The notes below the pieces were generated by a model. The model had not been told where the DNA came from and did not search any database. It saw only the letters and a program-made list of their open reading frames with translations. From Inquilinus ginsengisoli_A (GTDB taxonomy: Bacteria > Pseudomonadota > Alphaproteobacteria > DSM-16000 > Inquilinaceae): a stretch of DNA of 64,000 bases. Where the stretch lies: positions 248,001-312,000 of the forward strand of contig NZ_JAVDPW010000003.1 of NCBI RefSeq assembly GCF_031453975.1, in the 5' to 3' direction. This document shows, piece after piece, positions 27,615-36,170 of this stretch. Within the stretch, counting starts at the first letter, position 1; every line of letters begins with the position of its first letter. Both the position numbers and the translations under genes were made by a program.

Positions 27615-28517
27615 ATGCGCCGACTGCTCGACAGCGACATCGCCTGGCGCTTCCGCCGCTCGCCGCTCGCCATCGCCGCCCTGGCGGTCACCCTGCTGAT
27701 GATGGCGGGCGCCGTGCTGGCGCCGCTGATCGCGCCGCAGGACCCGTTCGACCCGGCCAATCTCGACCTGATGAACTCGCTGATCCCGCCGGCCTTCGAG
27801 GCGCAGGGCGACGCGCAGTTCCCGCTCGGCACCGACGACCAGGGCCGCGACCTGCTGTCGGCCATCCTGTACGGCACCCGGATCTCGCTGCTGGTCGGCT
27901 TCGCCGGCGTCGCCCTGGCGATGCTGATCGGCGTCACCCTCGGCCTGATCGCCGGCTACCGCGGCGGCTGGGCCGGGGCGCTGATCATGCGCATCGCCGA
28001 TGTGCAGCTGACCTTCCCGGCCATCCTGATCGCGCTGCTGATCAACGGCGTCGCCCTCGCCGTGGTCGGCAGGGGCGGGGGCACCGACATGCAGATCGGG
28101 GTGATCATCGTCGCCATCGGCCTGTCCTACTGGGTGCAGTACGCCCGCACGGTGCGCGGCTCGACCCTGGTCGAATCCCGCAAGGAATACGTGCTGGCGG
28201 CCCGGCTGATCGGCCTGTCCGACTGGACCATCATGTTCCGCCACGTGCTGCCGAACGTGACCGGCCCGGTGCTGGTGATCGCCACCATCAACCTGGCCCT
28301 GGCGATCATCACCGAAGCGACGTTGTCCTTCCTCGGCGTCGGCGTGCCGCCGACCTCGCCCTCGCTGGGCACGCTGATCAGCATCGGCAACCGCTTCCTG
28401 TTCTCCGGCGAGTGGTGGATCACGATCTTCCCGGGCCTAGCCCTGGCGATCCTGGCGCTGGCGGTCAACCTGCTGGGCGACTGGCTGCGCGACGCCCTCA
28501 ACCCGAAGCTGCGGTGA
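27615..28517 (+). CDS. Peptide ABC transporter permease, DppC/OppC type
   Basis: 300 aa. OppC-type N-terminus (WRFRRSPLAIAALAVTLLMM), then HPLG-like segment FPLGTDDQGRDLLSAILYGT, and EAA loop KEYVLAARLIGLSDWTIMFR. Six membrane segments. It begins 5 bases after the dppB-like stop, so translation is likely coupled. Forms the heterodimeric pore with DppB. Confidence 0.94.
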   Translation: MRRLLDSDIAWRFRRSPLAIAALAVTLLMMAGAVLAPLIAPQDPFDPANLDLMNSLIPPAFEAQGDAQFPLGTDDQGRDLLSAILYGTRISLLVGFAGVALAMLIGVTLGLIAGYRGGWAGALIMRIADVQLTFPAILIALLINGVALAVVGRGGGTDMQIGVIIVAIGLSYWVQYARTVRGSTLVESRKEYVLAARLIGLSDWTIMFRHVLPNVTGPVLVIATINLALAIITEATLSFLGVGVPPTSPSLGTLISIGNRFLFSGEWWITIFPGLALAILALAVNLLGDWLRDALNPKLR

Positions 28518-28522
28518 GGGGC

Positions 28523-29503
28523 ATGACCGAACCCACCCTCAGCGTCCGCGACCTCAAGGTCCAGTTCCGCAGCCGCCGCGGCCTCTTGACCGCGATCGAC
28601 GGCGTGTCCTTCGACATCGCCCCCGGCGAGGTGCTGGGCGTGGTCGGCGAATCCGGCGCCGGCAAGTCGATCACCGGCACCGCGGTGATCGGGCTGATCG
28701 ACCCGCCCGGCCGCATCGCCGGCGGCGAGATCCGGCTGAAGGGCGAGCGCATCGACGGGCTGAAGCCCGAGGCCATGCGCCGGATCCGCGGTCGGCGCAT
28801 CGGCATGATCTTCCAGGATCCGCTGACCAGCCTGAACCCGCTCTACACCGTCGGCCGCCAGCTGGTGGAGACCATCACCACCCATCTCGACCTCGGCCGC
28901 GACGGCGCCCGGCGCAAGGCGCTGGCCCTGCTGGACGAGGTCGGCATCCCGGCGGCAGCCGCGCGGATCGACTCCTATCCGCACGAATTCTCCGGCGGCA
29001 TGCGCCAGCGCGTGGTCATCGCCCTGGCCCTGGCGGCGGAGCCCGAGCTGGTGATCGCGGACGAGCCGACCACGGCGCTCGACGTCTCGGTCCAGGCCCA
29101 GGTGATCGCGGTGCTGAAGCGGTTGTGCCGGGAGCGCGGCACGGCGGTGATGCTGATCACCCACGACATGGGCGTGATCGCCGAGGCGGCCGACCGGGTG
29201 GCGGTGATGTATGCCGGGCGGATCGCCGAGATCGGCCCGGTGCGCGGCGTCATCAAGCAGCCGCACCACCCCTACACCAGGGGCCTGATGGGGTCGATCC
29301 CGACGCTGAGCGGCGAGGTGGCGCGGCTGCAGCAGATCCCGGGGTCGATGCCGCGCCTCGACGCCATCCCGGCCGGCTGCGCCTTCAACCCGCGCTGCCC
29401 CGAGGTGTTCGACCGCTGCCGCCGCGACCGGCCGGAGCTGGTGGCGACCGGGCAGGGAGCGGCCGCCTGCTGGCTGGTGGCGCCGGGCGAGGGGAGGGCA
29501 TGA
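28523..29503 (+). CDS. Peptide ABC transporter ATPase, DppD/OppD type
   Basis: 326 aa. Walker A GESGAGKS, Q-loop MIFQDPLTSLNP, signature FSGGMRQRVVIALAL, Walker B LVIADEPTTALD, H-loop LITHDMG. The C-terminal extension PAGCAFNPRCPEVFDRC is the Cys-containing OppD/DppD tail, which can bind an iron–sulfur cluster in related transporters. Starts 5 bases after dppC-like stop. Confidence 0.95.
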   Translation: MTEPTLSVRDLKVQFRSRRGLLTAIDGVSFDIAPGEVLGVVGESGAGKSITGTAVIGLIDPPGRIAGGEIRLKGERIDGLKPEAMRRIRGRRIGMIFQDPLTSLNPLYTVGRQLVETITTHLDLGRDGARRKALALLDEVGIPAAAARIDSYPHEFSGGMRQRVVIALALAAEPELVIADEPTTALDVSVQAQVIAVLKRLCRERGTAVMLITHDMGVIAEAADRVAVMYAGRIAEIGPVRGVIKQPHHPYTRGLMGSIPTLSGEVARLQQIPGSMPRLDAIPAGCAFNPRCPEVFDRCRRDRPELVATGQGAAACWLVAPGEGRA

Positions 29504-30510
29504 CCATGGACGCATTGGTCGAGGTCGTCGCGCTGAGCCGCCGGTTCGACCTGTCCCGGCCCGGCCTCGGCCGGCTGTTGGCGGGGTCGGCGCGGCCGGT
29601 CTTGAAGGCGGTGCAGGATGTCAGCTTCACCGTCGGGCGCGGCGAGACGGTGGCGCTGGTCGGCGAATCCGGCTCGGGCAAATCCACCATCGCCCGCATG
29701 GTGGTGGGGCTGCTGCCGCCCAGCGACGGGGCGGTGCTGATCGACGGGCTCGACCTCGCCGATCCCACCAAGCGGCCGCAGATCGCCAAGCTGCGGCGGC
29801 GGATCCAGATGATCTTCCAGGACCCCTTCGCCAGCCTCAACCCGCGCTGGCGGGTGGACCGCATCATCGCCGAACCGATCCGCGCCTTCCGCCTCACCAC
29901 CTCAAACGCGGCGACCACCGCCCGGGTGGCCGAACTGCTGCGGCGGGTCGGGCTGGACCCGCGCGACGGGCGCAAATTCCCGCATGAATTCTCCGGCGGC
30001 CAGCGCCAGCGCATCTGCATCGCCCGGGCGCTGGCGTCGGAGCCGGACTTCATCGTCTGCGACGAGCCGACCTCGGCGCTGGACGTCTCGGTCCAGGCCC
30101 AGATCCTCAACCTGATGAAGGATTTGCAGGACCAGTTCGGCCTCACCTACCTGTTCATCAGCCACAACCTGGCGGTGGTGAAGCACATGGCGAACCGGAT
30201 CGGCGTGGTCTATCTCGGCCGGATGGTCGAGCTGGCGCCGGCCCGGGCGCTGTTCCAGGCGCCGCGCCACCCCTACACCCGCATGCTACTCGACGCCCTG
30301 CCGGACCTGGAGATGACCGGCCGGCCGCGCAAGATGATCGAGGGCGAGATCCCCAGCCCGATCGCCCCGCCGACCGGCTGCGCCTTCCACCCGCGCTGCC
30401 CGCTGGCGAACGACCGCTGCCGGCAGGAGGTGCCGCAGCCGCTCCCGGCCGGCGAGGGCCTGGTCGCCTGCCACGCCGTGGCCGAGGGCCGGGACCGGGC
30501 GGCGGCTTAG
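29500..30510 (+). CDS. Peptide ABC transporter ATPase, DppF/OppF type
   Basis: 336 aa. Walker A GESGSGKSTIARM, Q-loop MIFQDPFASLNPRW, signature FSGGQRQRICIARAL, Walker B IVCDEPTSALD, H-loop LFISHNLA; C-terminal Cys tail PTGCAFHPRCPLANDRC. The start overlaps the upstream stop by four bases (ATGA). Heterodimerises with the DppD-like ATPase to energise uptake. Last gene of the operon; convergent with the DUF1801 gene. Confidence 0.95.
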   Translation: MTMDALVEVVALSRRFDLSRPGLGRLLAGSARPVLKAVQDVSFTVGRGETVALVGESGSGKSTIARMVVGLLPPSDGAVLIDGLDLADPTKRPQIAKLRRRIQMIFQDPFASLNPRWRVDRIIAEPIRAFRLTTSNAATTARVAELLRRVGLDPRDGRKFPHEFSGGQRQRICIARALASEPDFIVCDEPTSALDVSVQAQILNLMKDLQDQFGLTYLFISHNLAVVKHMANRIGVVYLGRMVELAPARALFQAPRHPYTRMLLDALPDLEMTGRPRKMIEGEIPSPIAPPTGCAFHPRCPLANDRCRQEVPQPLPAGEGLVACHAVAEGRDRAAA

Positions 30511-30529
30511 GGCCGGAGCCGGTCATCGC

Positions 30530-31015
30530 TCACATTTGCTCGCCGGGCAATTCGCTGGCCTGCTTCACCCAGGCGGCGATCTGGGCTTCGTCGAACGGGT
30601 CGTCCTCGCGGATGTCGAGGTAGCGCACCTCCTTCTGCTTGGACTGGCCGGGAGGAACCGGATGCAGCGACGCGCCGCGGAAGAACGCGACCTTGACGTA
30701 GTTGGTGAAGCAATGGATGCCGAGGAACCAGCCCTGGCCCTCGAGCCCATACAGCGGCGAGTTCCATTTGACCGCCTTGTGCACACCCGGGATGGTGCGG
30801 GTGATGAGCGTGTCGAGGCGGCGCCCGACGTCGCTTTTCCAGTCCGGCATGGCGGCGATGTAGGCCTGGACCGGGGCGTCGCCGGTGCCTTTCGCGATCT
30901 GGGGGTTGCCACCTGAGAGCAGGGCCGGCTTCGCGGCCGCGGGGTCTTTGCCTTTGGTCGGCTTGCTCTTGCTTGGCTTGCCCTCGCTTGACTTGGCGGA
31001 TGTCTTGTCGGCCAT
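30530..31015 (-). CDS. DUF1801-domain protein with lysine-rich N-terminus
   Basis: 161 aa. The first 30 residues are basic and repetitive (SSEGKPSKSKPTKGK). The rest resembles DUF1801 (YdhG-like): VQAYIAAMPDW, RTIPGVHKAVKWNSPLYG and WFLGIHCFTNYVKVAFFRG. Function unknown; the fold is related to frataxin/YdhG-like small proteins. ATG at MADKTSAK is used; the longer frame upstream crosses a REP repeat. Confidence 0.8.
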   Translation of the reverse strand: MADKTSAKSSEGKPSKSKPTKGKDPAAAKPALLSGGNPQIAKGTGDAPVQAYIAAMPDWKSDVGRRLDTLITRTIPGVHKAVKWNSPLYGLEGQGWFLGIHCFTNYVKVAFFRGASLHPVPPGQSKQKEVRYLDIREDDPFDEAQIAAWVKQASELPGEQM

Positions 31016-31107
31016 CGCGTTCCCCCACTGACAGACGGACAAGCCGTCGAGGATACTTCGATCTTCGGGGATGTCAGCCTCTCGCGTTGCCTCTGCCGTT
31101 CCCTCTC

Positions 31108-31188
31108 CGTCATTGCGAGGAGGCGAAGCCGATGAAGCAATCCATGCCAGGCGGCGCCATGGATTGCTTCGCTGCGCTCGCAATGACG
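31108..31188. repeat. REP element, CGTCATTGCGAG family
   Basis: CGTCATTGCGAG...CAATGACG outer arms with GAAGCAATCCATG and CATGGATTGCTTC inner arms around a short GC centre. Copies of the same family are at 50790–50877 and 61377–61464. It occupies part of the 364-base gap between the DUF1801 gene and the TetR gene. Confidence 0.9.
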
Positions 31189-31221
31189 ATTGGGGGCTGA
31201 GAAGGAAGTCGGACACCCTCT

Positions 31222-31257
31222 CGCGTTGCCTCCCCCGTGGACGGGAGAGGCAACGCG
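31222..31257. repeat. Long hairpin in exporter upstream region
   Basis: Seventeen-base arms CGCGTTGCCTCCCCCGT and ACGGGAGAGGCAACGCG with a 2-base loop and one mismatch. It shares the GTTGCCTCyCCCG part with sequence next to the IS element near 61483, so it is another dispersed repeat unit. Confidence 0.8.
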
Positions 31258-31331
31258 ATCATCATCGATGGTCGGCGAGGACGGTCCGCGGCGAACCACG
31301 TCCACATCAGATTGACTCGGGAGGTCGATTT

Positions 31332-31361
31332 CGTTAATAACTGACCGGTCAGTCATTAACG
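31332..31361. promoter_or_regulatory. TetR operator for the exporter operon
   Basis: Near-perfect 30-bp palindrome with core ACTGACCGGTCAGT (31340–31353) and outer arms CGTTAAT/ATTAACG; only one base pair mismatches. It is 19 bases before the tetR-like ATG. A partial second copy, GGACCGGTCA (31371–31380), overlaps the start codon. Strong candidate for autoregulation by the gene it precedes. Confidence 0.82.
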
Positions 31362-31379
31362 AAGGCAAGCGGACCGGTC

Positions 31380-32006
31380 ATGGCCGAAGCGGTACGGAAG
31401 CGGCGCAAGGAAGCACGGCCGGCGGAGCTGCTGGACGCGGCCTTCGCCTTGTTCGTGGAGAGGGGCTTCGCCGCGACGCGGATCGACGACATCGCCGCCC
31501 GCGCCGGGGTCAGCAAGGGCACGGTCTATCTCTACTTCCCCAGCAAGCAGGCGGTGTTCGAGGCGCTGGTGCGGCAGGCGGTGCTGCCCAATGTCGAACG
31601 GCTGATCGGCGAGACGGCGCAGCCCGGCGCCCCCGTGCTGGAGATCCTGCCGCGGCTGCTGCGCGCCATCACGCACACCGTCGCTGGGTCCTCGCTGCAG
31701 CAGTTCCCGCGCCTGATCATCGCCGAATCCCCGCAGTTTCCGGAGCTGGCGCAGTTCTGGCGCGAGACCGTGATCGACCGGATGCTGGGCGTCGTCTCCG
31801 GCCTGATCGCGCGCGGCATCGCCGCCGGCGAGATCCGGCCGGTCGATCCGGCGGACGCCGCCCGGCTGATGATCGCGCCGCTGCTGATGGCGGTGATCTG
31901 GGGCACCACCTTCGTGCGCCAGGACGAGAGCTTCGACCTCGGCACCTTCATCGACCGGCATCTCGACCTCTATCTCCGCGGCCTTTCGGTGGAGCCGCGG
32001 CCATGA
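31380..32006 (+). CDS. TetR-family regulator of the adjacent exporter (CecR-like)
   Basis: 208 aa. N-terminal HTH: LLDAAFALFVERGFAATRID, DIAARAGVSKGTVYLYFPSK. The C-terminal domain is variable and probably binds the drug ligand. The gene order TetR–HlyD–double ATPase–permease–permease matches E. coli cecR (ybiH) with ybhGFSR, where CecR represses the exporter and affects cefoperazone and chloramphenicol sensitivity. The stop overlaps the next ATG by four bases. Confidence 0.9.
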   Translation: MAEAVRKRRKEARPAELLDAAFALFVERGFAATRIDDIAARAGVSKGTVYLYFPSKQAVFEALVRQAVLPNVERLIGETAQPGAPVLEILPRLLRAITHTVAGSSLQQFPRLIIAESPQFPELAQFWRETVIDRMLGVVSGLIARGIAAGEIRPVDPADAARLMIAPLLMAVIWGTTFVRQDESFDLGTFIDRHLDLYLRGLSVEPRP

Positions 32007-33001
32007 AGATCCGCATCGCCATCGTCGCGGTCGTCCTGGTCGCCATCGCCGCCGGCTGGTGGTTCGACCTGCCCGGCCGGCTGGGCTGGCGCGGGGCGCA
32101 GTCCGACACGCTGACCCTCTACGGCAATGTCGACATCCGCCAGGCCGAGCTCGGCTTCCGCGTCTCCGGCAAGCTCGCCGAGATGCGGCTGGAGGAGGGT
32201 GAGGCGGTGACCGCGGGCACGGTGCTGGCGCGGCTGGACGACCGGCCGTTCCAGGACAGCCTGCAGGCCGCCCGGGCCAGCCTCGCCGCGCGACAGGCCG
32301 ACCTCGACAAGCTGGTGGCGGGGCCGCGCGCCGCCGAGATCGCCCAGGGCCGCGCCACGGTGGCGGAGCGCCAGGCCGACCTTGAGAACACCGAGCTGGC
32401 GCTCGCCCGCACCCAGCAGCTGCGCCAGGGCGGCAACGCCCCGCAATCGACGCTGGACCAGACCCAGGCCGACCGCGACATGGCTCGGGCGAAGCTGGAG
32501 TCGGCGAAGCAGGCGCTGGACCTGCTGCTGGAGGGCAACCGCGCCGAGGACATCGCCGCCGGCCGCGCCAACCTCGCCTCCGCCCAGGCCGACCTCGCCA
32601 CCGCCGAGACCGCGCTGGCGGATGCGACGCTGAAGGCCCCGGCCGACGGCATCATCCTGTCGCGGGTGACCGAGCCGGGGGCGATCCTGGCCACCAGCAG
32701 CGTCGCCTATGTGCTGTCGCTGACCAAGCCGGTGTGGATCCGCGCCTATGTCGCCGAACCCGATCTCGGCCGCATCCATCCCGGGCTGGAGGTGCAGGTG
32801 GTGACCGACACCCGCCCCGACCGGCCCTATCGCGGCCGCGTCGGCTTCGTCTCGCCGGTCGCCGAATTCACCCCGAAGACGGTGCAGACGCCGGAGCTGC
32901 GGACCGACCTGGTCTACCGCATGCGCATCATCGTCGACGACGCCGATGAAGGCCTGCGCCAGGGCATGCCGGTCACCATCCGCATCCCGAAGGCGGGGTG
33001 A
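32003..33001 (+). CDS. HlyD-family membrane fusion protein (YbhG-like)
   Basis: 332 aa. One N-terminal membrane anchor (IRIAIVAVVLVAIAAGWW), a biotinyl-lipoyl half (LTLYGNVDIRQAELGFRVSG), a long alpha-hairpin rich in Ala/Gln/Arg with two GRANLA/GRATVA-type repeats (about residues 90–205), the returning lipoyl half (LKAPADGIILSRVTEPG) and a beta-barrel domain. Connects the inner-membrane ABC exporter to the outer membrane. Starts inside the tetR stop (ATGA). Confidence 0.92.
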   Translation: MKIRIAIVAVVLVAIAAGWWFDLPGRLGWRGAQSDTLTLYGNVDIRQAELGFRVSGKLAEMRLEEGEAVTAGTVLARLDDRPFQDSLQAARASLAARQADLDKLVAGPRAAEIAQGRATVAERQADLENTELALARTQQLRQGGNAPQSTLDQTQADRDMARAKLESAKQALDLLLEGNRAEDIAAGRANLASAQADLATAETALADATLKAPADGIILSRVTEPGAILATSSVAYVLSLTKPVWIRAYVAEPDLGRIHPGLEVQVVTDTRPDRPYRGRVGFVSPVAEFTPKTVQTPELRTDLVYRMRIIVDDADEGLRQGMPVTIRIPKAG

Positions 33002-33046
33002 GATGATGGCTGTCTCCGCCCCGCAGGGTCCGTTCTTTCATCGTCC

Positions 33047-33205
33047 CCCTCCCCTTGCGGGAGGGGGCAAGGGGGAGGGGTCTGCGCGCGTCGGCGCGCG
33101 AATGGGCAAGGGATCGGACGTGCCGTCCAGGACGGGTCTCCAGGATCCGGGTCGGGTCGGGCCGAGAGAACCCCCTCCCCCTACCCCCCTCCCGCAAGGG
33201 GAGGG
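33047..33205. repeat. Inverted repeat pair within the exporter operon
   Basis: CCCTCCCCTTGCGGGAGGG at 33047–33065 and its exact complement CCCTCCCGCAAGGGGAGGG at 33187–33205, 121 bases apart. It fills most of the 256-base gap between the hlyD-like and ATPase genes, the only wide gap in an otherwise overlapping operon. Together they could form a long stem or each a local hairpin. Confidence 0.75.
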
Positions 33206-33257
33206 GGGACTCATTTGGTTTGGATCAGCGGCATCGCCTGGGCCGGAGGGTAAGGCC

Positions 33258-35015
33258 ATGTCGACGAGCTCGCCTAAGCCTGTTGCGGCGCCCACGCAGG
33301 ACCTGGTCCGGATCGACGGCGTCACCAAGCGCTTCGGGCCGGGCAAGCCGGCGCTCGACGCCGTCACCGCCGCGATCGGCGGGGGCCGCATCACCGGGCT
33401 GGTCGGGCCGGACGGGGCGGGCAAGACCACGCTGATCCGGCTGATGACCGCGCTGATGCTGCCCGAGGACGGCACCCTGACCGTGCTGGGCCACGACACC
33501 CGGGCCGAACCGGCGCCGATCCAGGCCGCGATCGGCTACATGCCGCAGCGCTTCGGCCTCTACGAGGACCTGACGGTCCAGGAGAATCTCGACCTCTACG
33601 CCGACCTGCGCGGCCTGCCGAAGCCCGAGCGGGCGGCGTCGTTCGACGAGCTTTTGGGCTTCACCGACCTCAAGCGCTTCACCGGCCGGCTGGCCGGCAA
33701 GCTGTCCGGCGGCATGAAGCAGAAGCTCGGCCTAGCCTGCGCCCTGCTACGCAAGCCGCGGCTGCTGCTGCTCGACGAGCCGGGGGTCGGCGTCGACCCG
33801 ATCTCGCGGCGCGAGCTGTGGGGCATGGTGCAGGACCTGACCCGCGAGGGCATCGGCGTGGTGTGGTCGACCGCCTATCTCGACGAGGCCGAGAAATGCG
33901 ACCGGGTGCTGCTGCTGAACGAAGGCCGCCTGCTGTATGAGGGCGAGCCGGCCGGGCTGACCGGGCGGGTCGAGGGCCGGGTGTTCCGGATGACCGGGAT
34001 CGAGGGCCGCCGCCGGCAGGTGCTGGCCGTGGCGCTGGGCCAGCCCGGCGTGATCGACGGCGTGATCCAGGGCACCGCGATCCGGCTGGTGACCAAGGCG
34101 GAGGGGGTTCCGGAACCGCCGCCGATCGCCGGCCAGACCGCCGAAATCGCCCCGGCGCCGCCGCGCTTCGAGGACGCCTTCGTCGACATCCTCGGCGGCG
34201 GCCCCGGCGGCCGGTCGAAGCTGGCCGAGGCCCGCCAGAAGCTGCCGCCGCGCGACGGGCCGGTGATCGAGGCGCGTGGCCTGACCAAGCGCTTCGGCGA
34301 CTTCACCGCCGCCGACGACATCAGCTTCGACATCCCGCGCGGCGAGATCTTCGGCCTGCTTGGGCCGAACGGCGCCGGCAAGTCGACCACCTTCAAGATG
34401 CTGTGCGGGCTGCTGAAGCCGACGGCGGGGGAGGGGCGGGTGGCCGGCTTCGACCTGCGCCGCGACGCGGCCGAAGCCCGCAACCGCCTGGGCTACATGG
34501 CGCAGAAATTCTCGCTCTACGGCGATCTCAGCGTCGGCCAGAACCTCGACTTCTTCGCCGGGGTCTACGGTCTCGACCGTGCCCGGGCGCGGCGGCAGAT
34601 CGGGCTGATGGTCGAGATCTTCGATTTCGGCAGCCAGCTCGGGCGCTCGGCCGGCTCCCTGCCGCTCGGCTTCAAGCAGCGCCTGGCCCTGGCCTGCGCC
34701 GTGATGCACGAGCCCGAGGTGCTGTTCCTGGACGAGCCGACCTCGGGCGTCGACCCGATCAGCCGGCGCGAGTTCTGGACCCACATCAACGGCCTGGTCG
34801 AGACGGGGGTGACCGTGCTGGTCACCACCCATTTCATGGACGAGGCGGAATACTGCGACCGCATCTCGCTGATCTACCGCGGCCGCTCGATCGCGCTGGG
34901 GTCGCCGGACGAGCTCAAGGCCCGGGTGGCGGACAAGGACCATCCCGACCCGACCATGGAGGACGCCTTCATCGCCCTGGTCGAGGCCTCGGATTTGAAG
35001 GCGGAGGCGGCATGA
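33258..35015 (+). CDS. Double ABC ATPase of an ABC-2 exporter (YbhF-like)
   Basis: 585 aa with two complete nucleotide-binding domains. NBD1: Walker A GPDGAGKTTLI, signature LSGGMKQKLGLACALL, Walker B LLLLDEPGVGVD. NBD2 (from about residue 335): Walker A GPNGAGKSTTFKM, a degenerate signature LPLGFKQRLALACAV, Walker B LFLDEPTSGVD, H-loop TTHFMDE. NBD1 has TAYLDEAE where the H-loop His is expected (SH/TH), so it may be a degenerate site. Start at MSTSSPKPV; the open upstream frame is repeat sequence. Confidence 0.93.
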   Translation: MSTSSPKPVAAPTQDLVRIDGVTKRFGPGKPALDAVTAAIGGGRITGLVGPDGAGKTTLIRLMTALMLPEDGTLTVLGHDTRAEPAPIQAAIGYMPQRFGLYEDLTVQENLDLYADLRGLPKPERAASFDELLGFTDLKRFTGRLAGKLSGGMKQKLGLACALLRKPRLLLLDEPGVGVDPISRRELWGMVQDLTREGIGVVWSTAYLDEAEKCDRVLLLNEGRLLYEGEPAGLTGRVEGRVFRMTGIEGRRRQVLAVALGQPGVIDGVIQGTAIRLVTKAEGVPEPPPIAGQTAEIAPAPPRFEDAFVDILGGGPGGRSKLAEARQKLPPRDGPVIEARGLTKRFGDFTAADDISFDIPRGEIFGLLGPNGAGKSTTFKMLCGLLKPTAGEGRVAGFDLRRDAAEARNRLGYMAQKFSLYGDLSVGQNLDFFAGVYGLDRARARRQIGLMVEIFDFGSQLGRSAGSLPLGFKQRLALACAVMHEPEVLFLDEPTSGVDPISRREFWTHINGLVETGVTVLVTTHFMDEAEYCDRISLIYRGRSIALGSPDELKARVADKDHPDPTMEDAFIALVEASDLKAEAA

Positions 35016-36169
35016 CCGCCGCCGTCCAGGCCGCCGCCACCGCCCGCGCCGACCGGCTGCGGCGCTTCGCGGCGCTGATGCGGAAGGAGGGCATGCAGAT
35101 CCTGCGCGACCCTTCCAGCCTGCTGATCGCGGTGGTGCTGCCGGTGCTGCTGCTGTTCCTGTTCGGCTATGCCCTGTCGCTCGACGCCGACCACACCAAG
35201 GTCGGGGTCGCGGTCGAAAGCTCCAGCCCGGCGGCGCGCGACCTCGCCGCCAGCTTCCAGGCCTCACGCTATTTCGACGCCCGCATCGGCACCGACCGGC
35301 GGCAGTTCGCCGAGGACCTGGTGACCAACCGGATCAAGGGCATCATCGTCATCCCCGAGACCTTCACCGCCGCGGCGGCCCAGCCCGGCGGCGCGCCGCA
35401 GATCCAGATCCTGGTCGACGGCACCGACCCCAACACCGCCAACTTCGTGCTGGCCTACGCCCAGGGCGTGCTCGGCAGCTGGCAGGCGATGGAGGCGGCC
35501 GGGTCGGGCGGCGGCGGCCTGCCTGCGATCGATGTCCAGCAGCGGGTCTGGTTCAACCAGGAGCTGGTCAGCCGCAACGTGCTGGTGCCCGGCGCCATCG
35601 CCATCGTCATGACCATGATCGGCACCCTGCTGACCGCGCTGGTGGTGGCGCGGGAGTGGGAGCGCGGGACGATGGAGGCGATGATGGCGACGCCGGTGAC
35701 GGCGCTGGAACTGCTGGCCGGGAAGATCCTGCCCTATTTCCTGCTCGGCCTGGCCTCGCTGACCCTGTGCGTCGTCGTCACCGTGTTCCTGTTCGGGGTG
35801 CCGTTCCGCGGCTCGGTCTTCGCGCTGTACCTGGTCTCATCAGCCTTCCTGTGCCCGGCGCTGGGCCTCGGCCTGGTCATCTCCGCCGCCACCAAGAACC
35901 AGTTCCTGGCGTCGCAGCTGGCGCTGGTCGCCGGCTTCCTGCCGTCCTTCCTGCTGTCGGGCTTCCTGTTCGAGATCAACTCGATGCCGGTGGTGATCCA
36001 GTGGATCACCGTGATCATCCCGGCGCGCTACTACATCCCGGCGCTGCAGAGCGTGTTCCTGGCCGGGGACATCTGGCCACTCTACCTCCGCAGCATCGCC
36101 GTGCTGCTGTTCGAGGGGGCGGTGCTGTTCACCCTGGCGGCGCGGCTGAGCCGGAAGAGGCTGGTCTGA
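35012..36169 (+). CDS. ABC-2 exporter permease (YbhS-like)
   Basis: 385 aa. One N-terminal membrane segment (LLIAVVLPVLLLFLFGYALS), a large periplasmic domain (about residues 55–190), then five C-terminal segments with GTMEAMMATPVTALELLAGK as the cytoplasmic coupling region. ATGA overlap with the ATPase gene. Pairs with the following permease. Confidence 0.92.
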   Translation: MTAAVQAAATARADRLRRFAALMRKEGMQILRDPSSLLIAVVLPVLLLFLFGYALSLDADHTKVGVAVESSSPAARDLAASFQASRYFDARIGTDRRQFAEDLVTNRIKGIIVIPETFTAAAAQPGGAPQIQILVDGTDPNTANFVLAYAQGVLGSWQAMEAAGSGGGGLPAIDVQQRVWFNQELVSRNVLVPGAIAIVMTMIGTLLTALVVAREWERGTMEAMMATPVTALELLAGKILPYFLLGLASLTLCVVVTVFLFGVPFRGSVFALYLVSSAFLCPALGLGLVISAATKNQFLASQLALVAGFLPSFLLSGFLFEINSMPVVIQWITVIIPARYYIPALQSVFLAGDIWPLYLRSIAVLLFEGAVLFTLAARLSRKRLV

Positions 36170-36170
36170 G

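Noticed and set aside
31016..31379. A gene in the gap upstream of the TetR regulator
   Set aside because: The open frames here translate REP palindromes; only repeats and the operator are supported.
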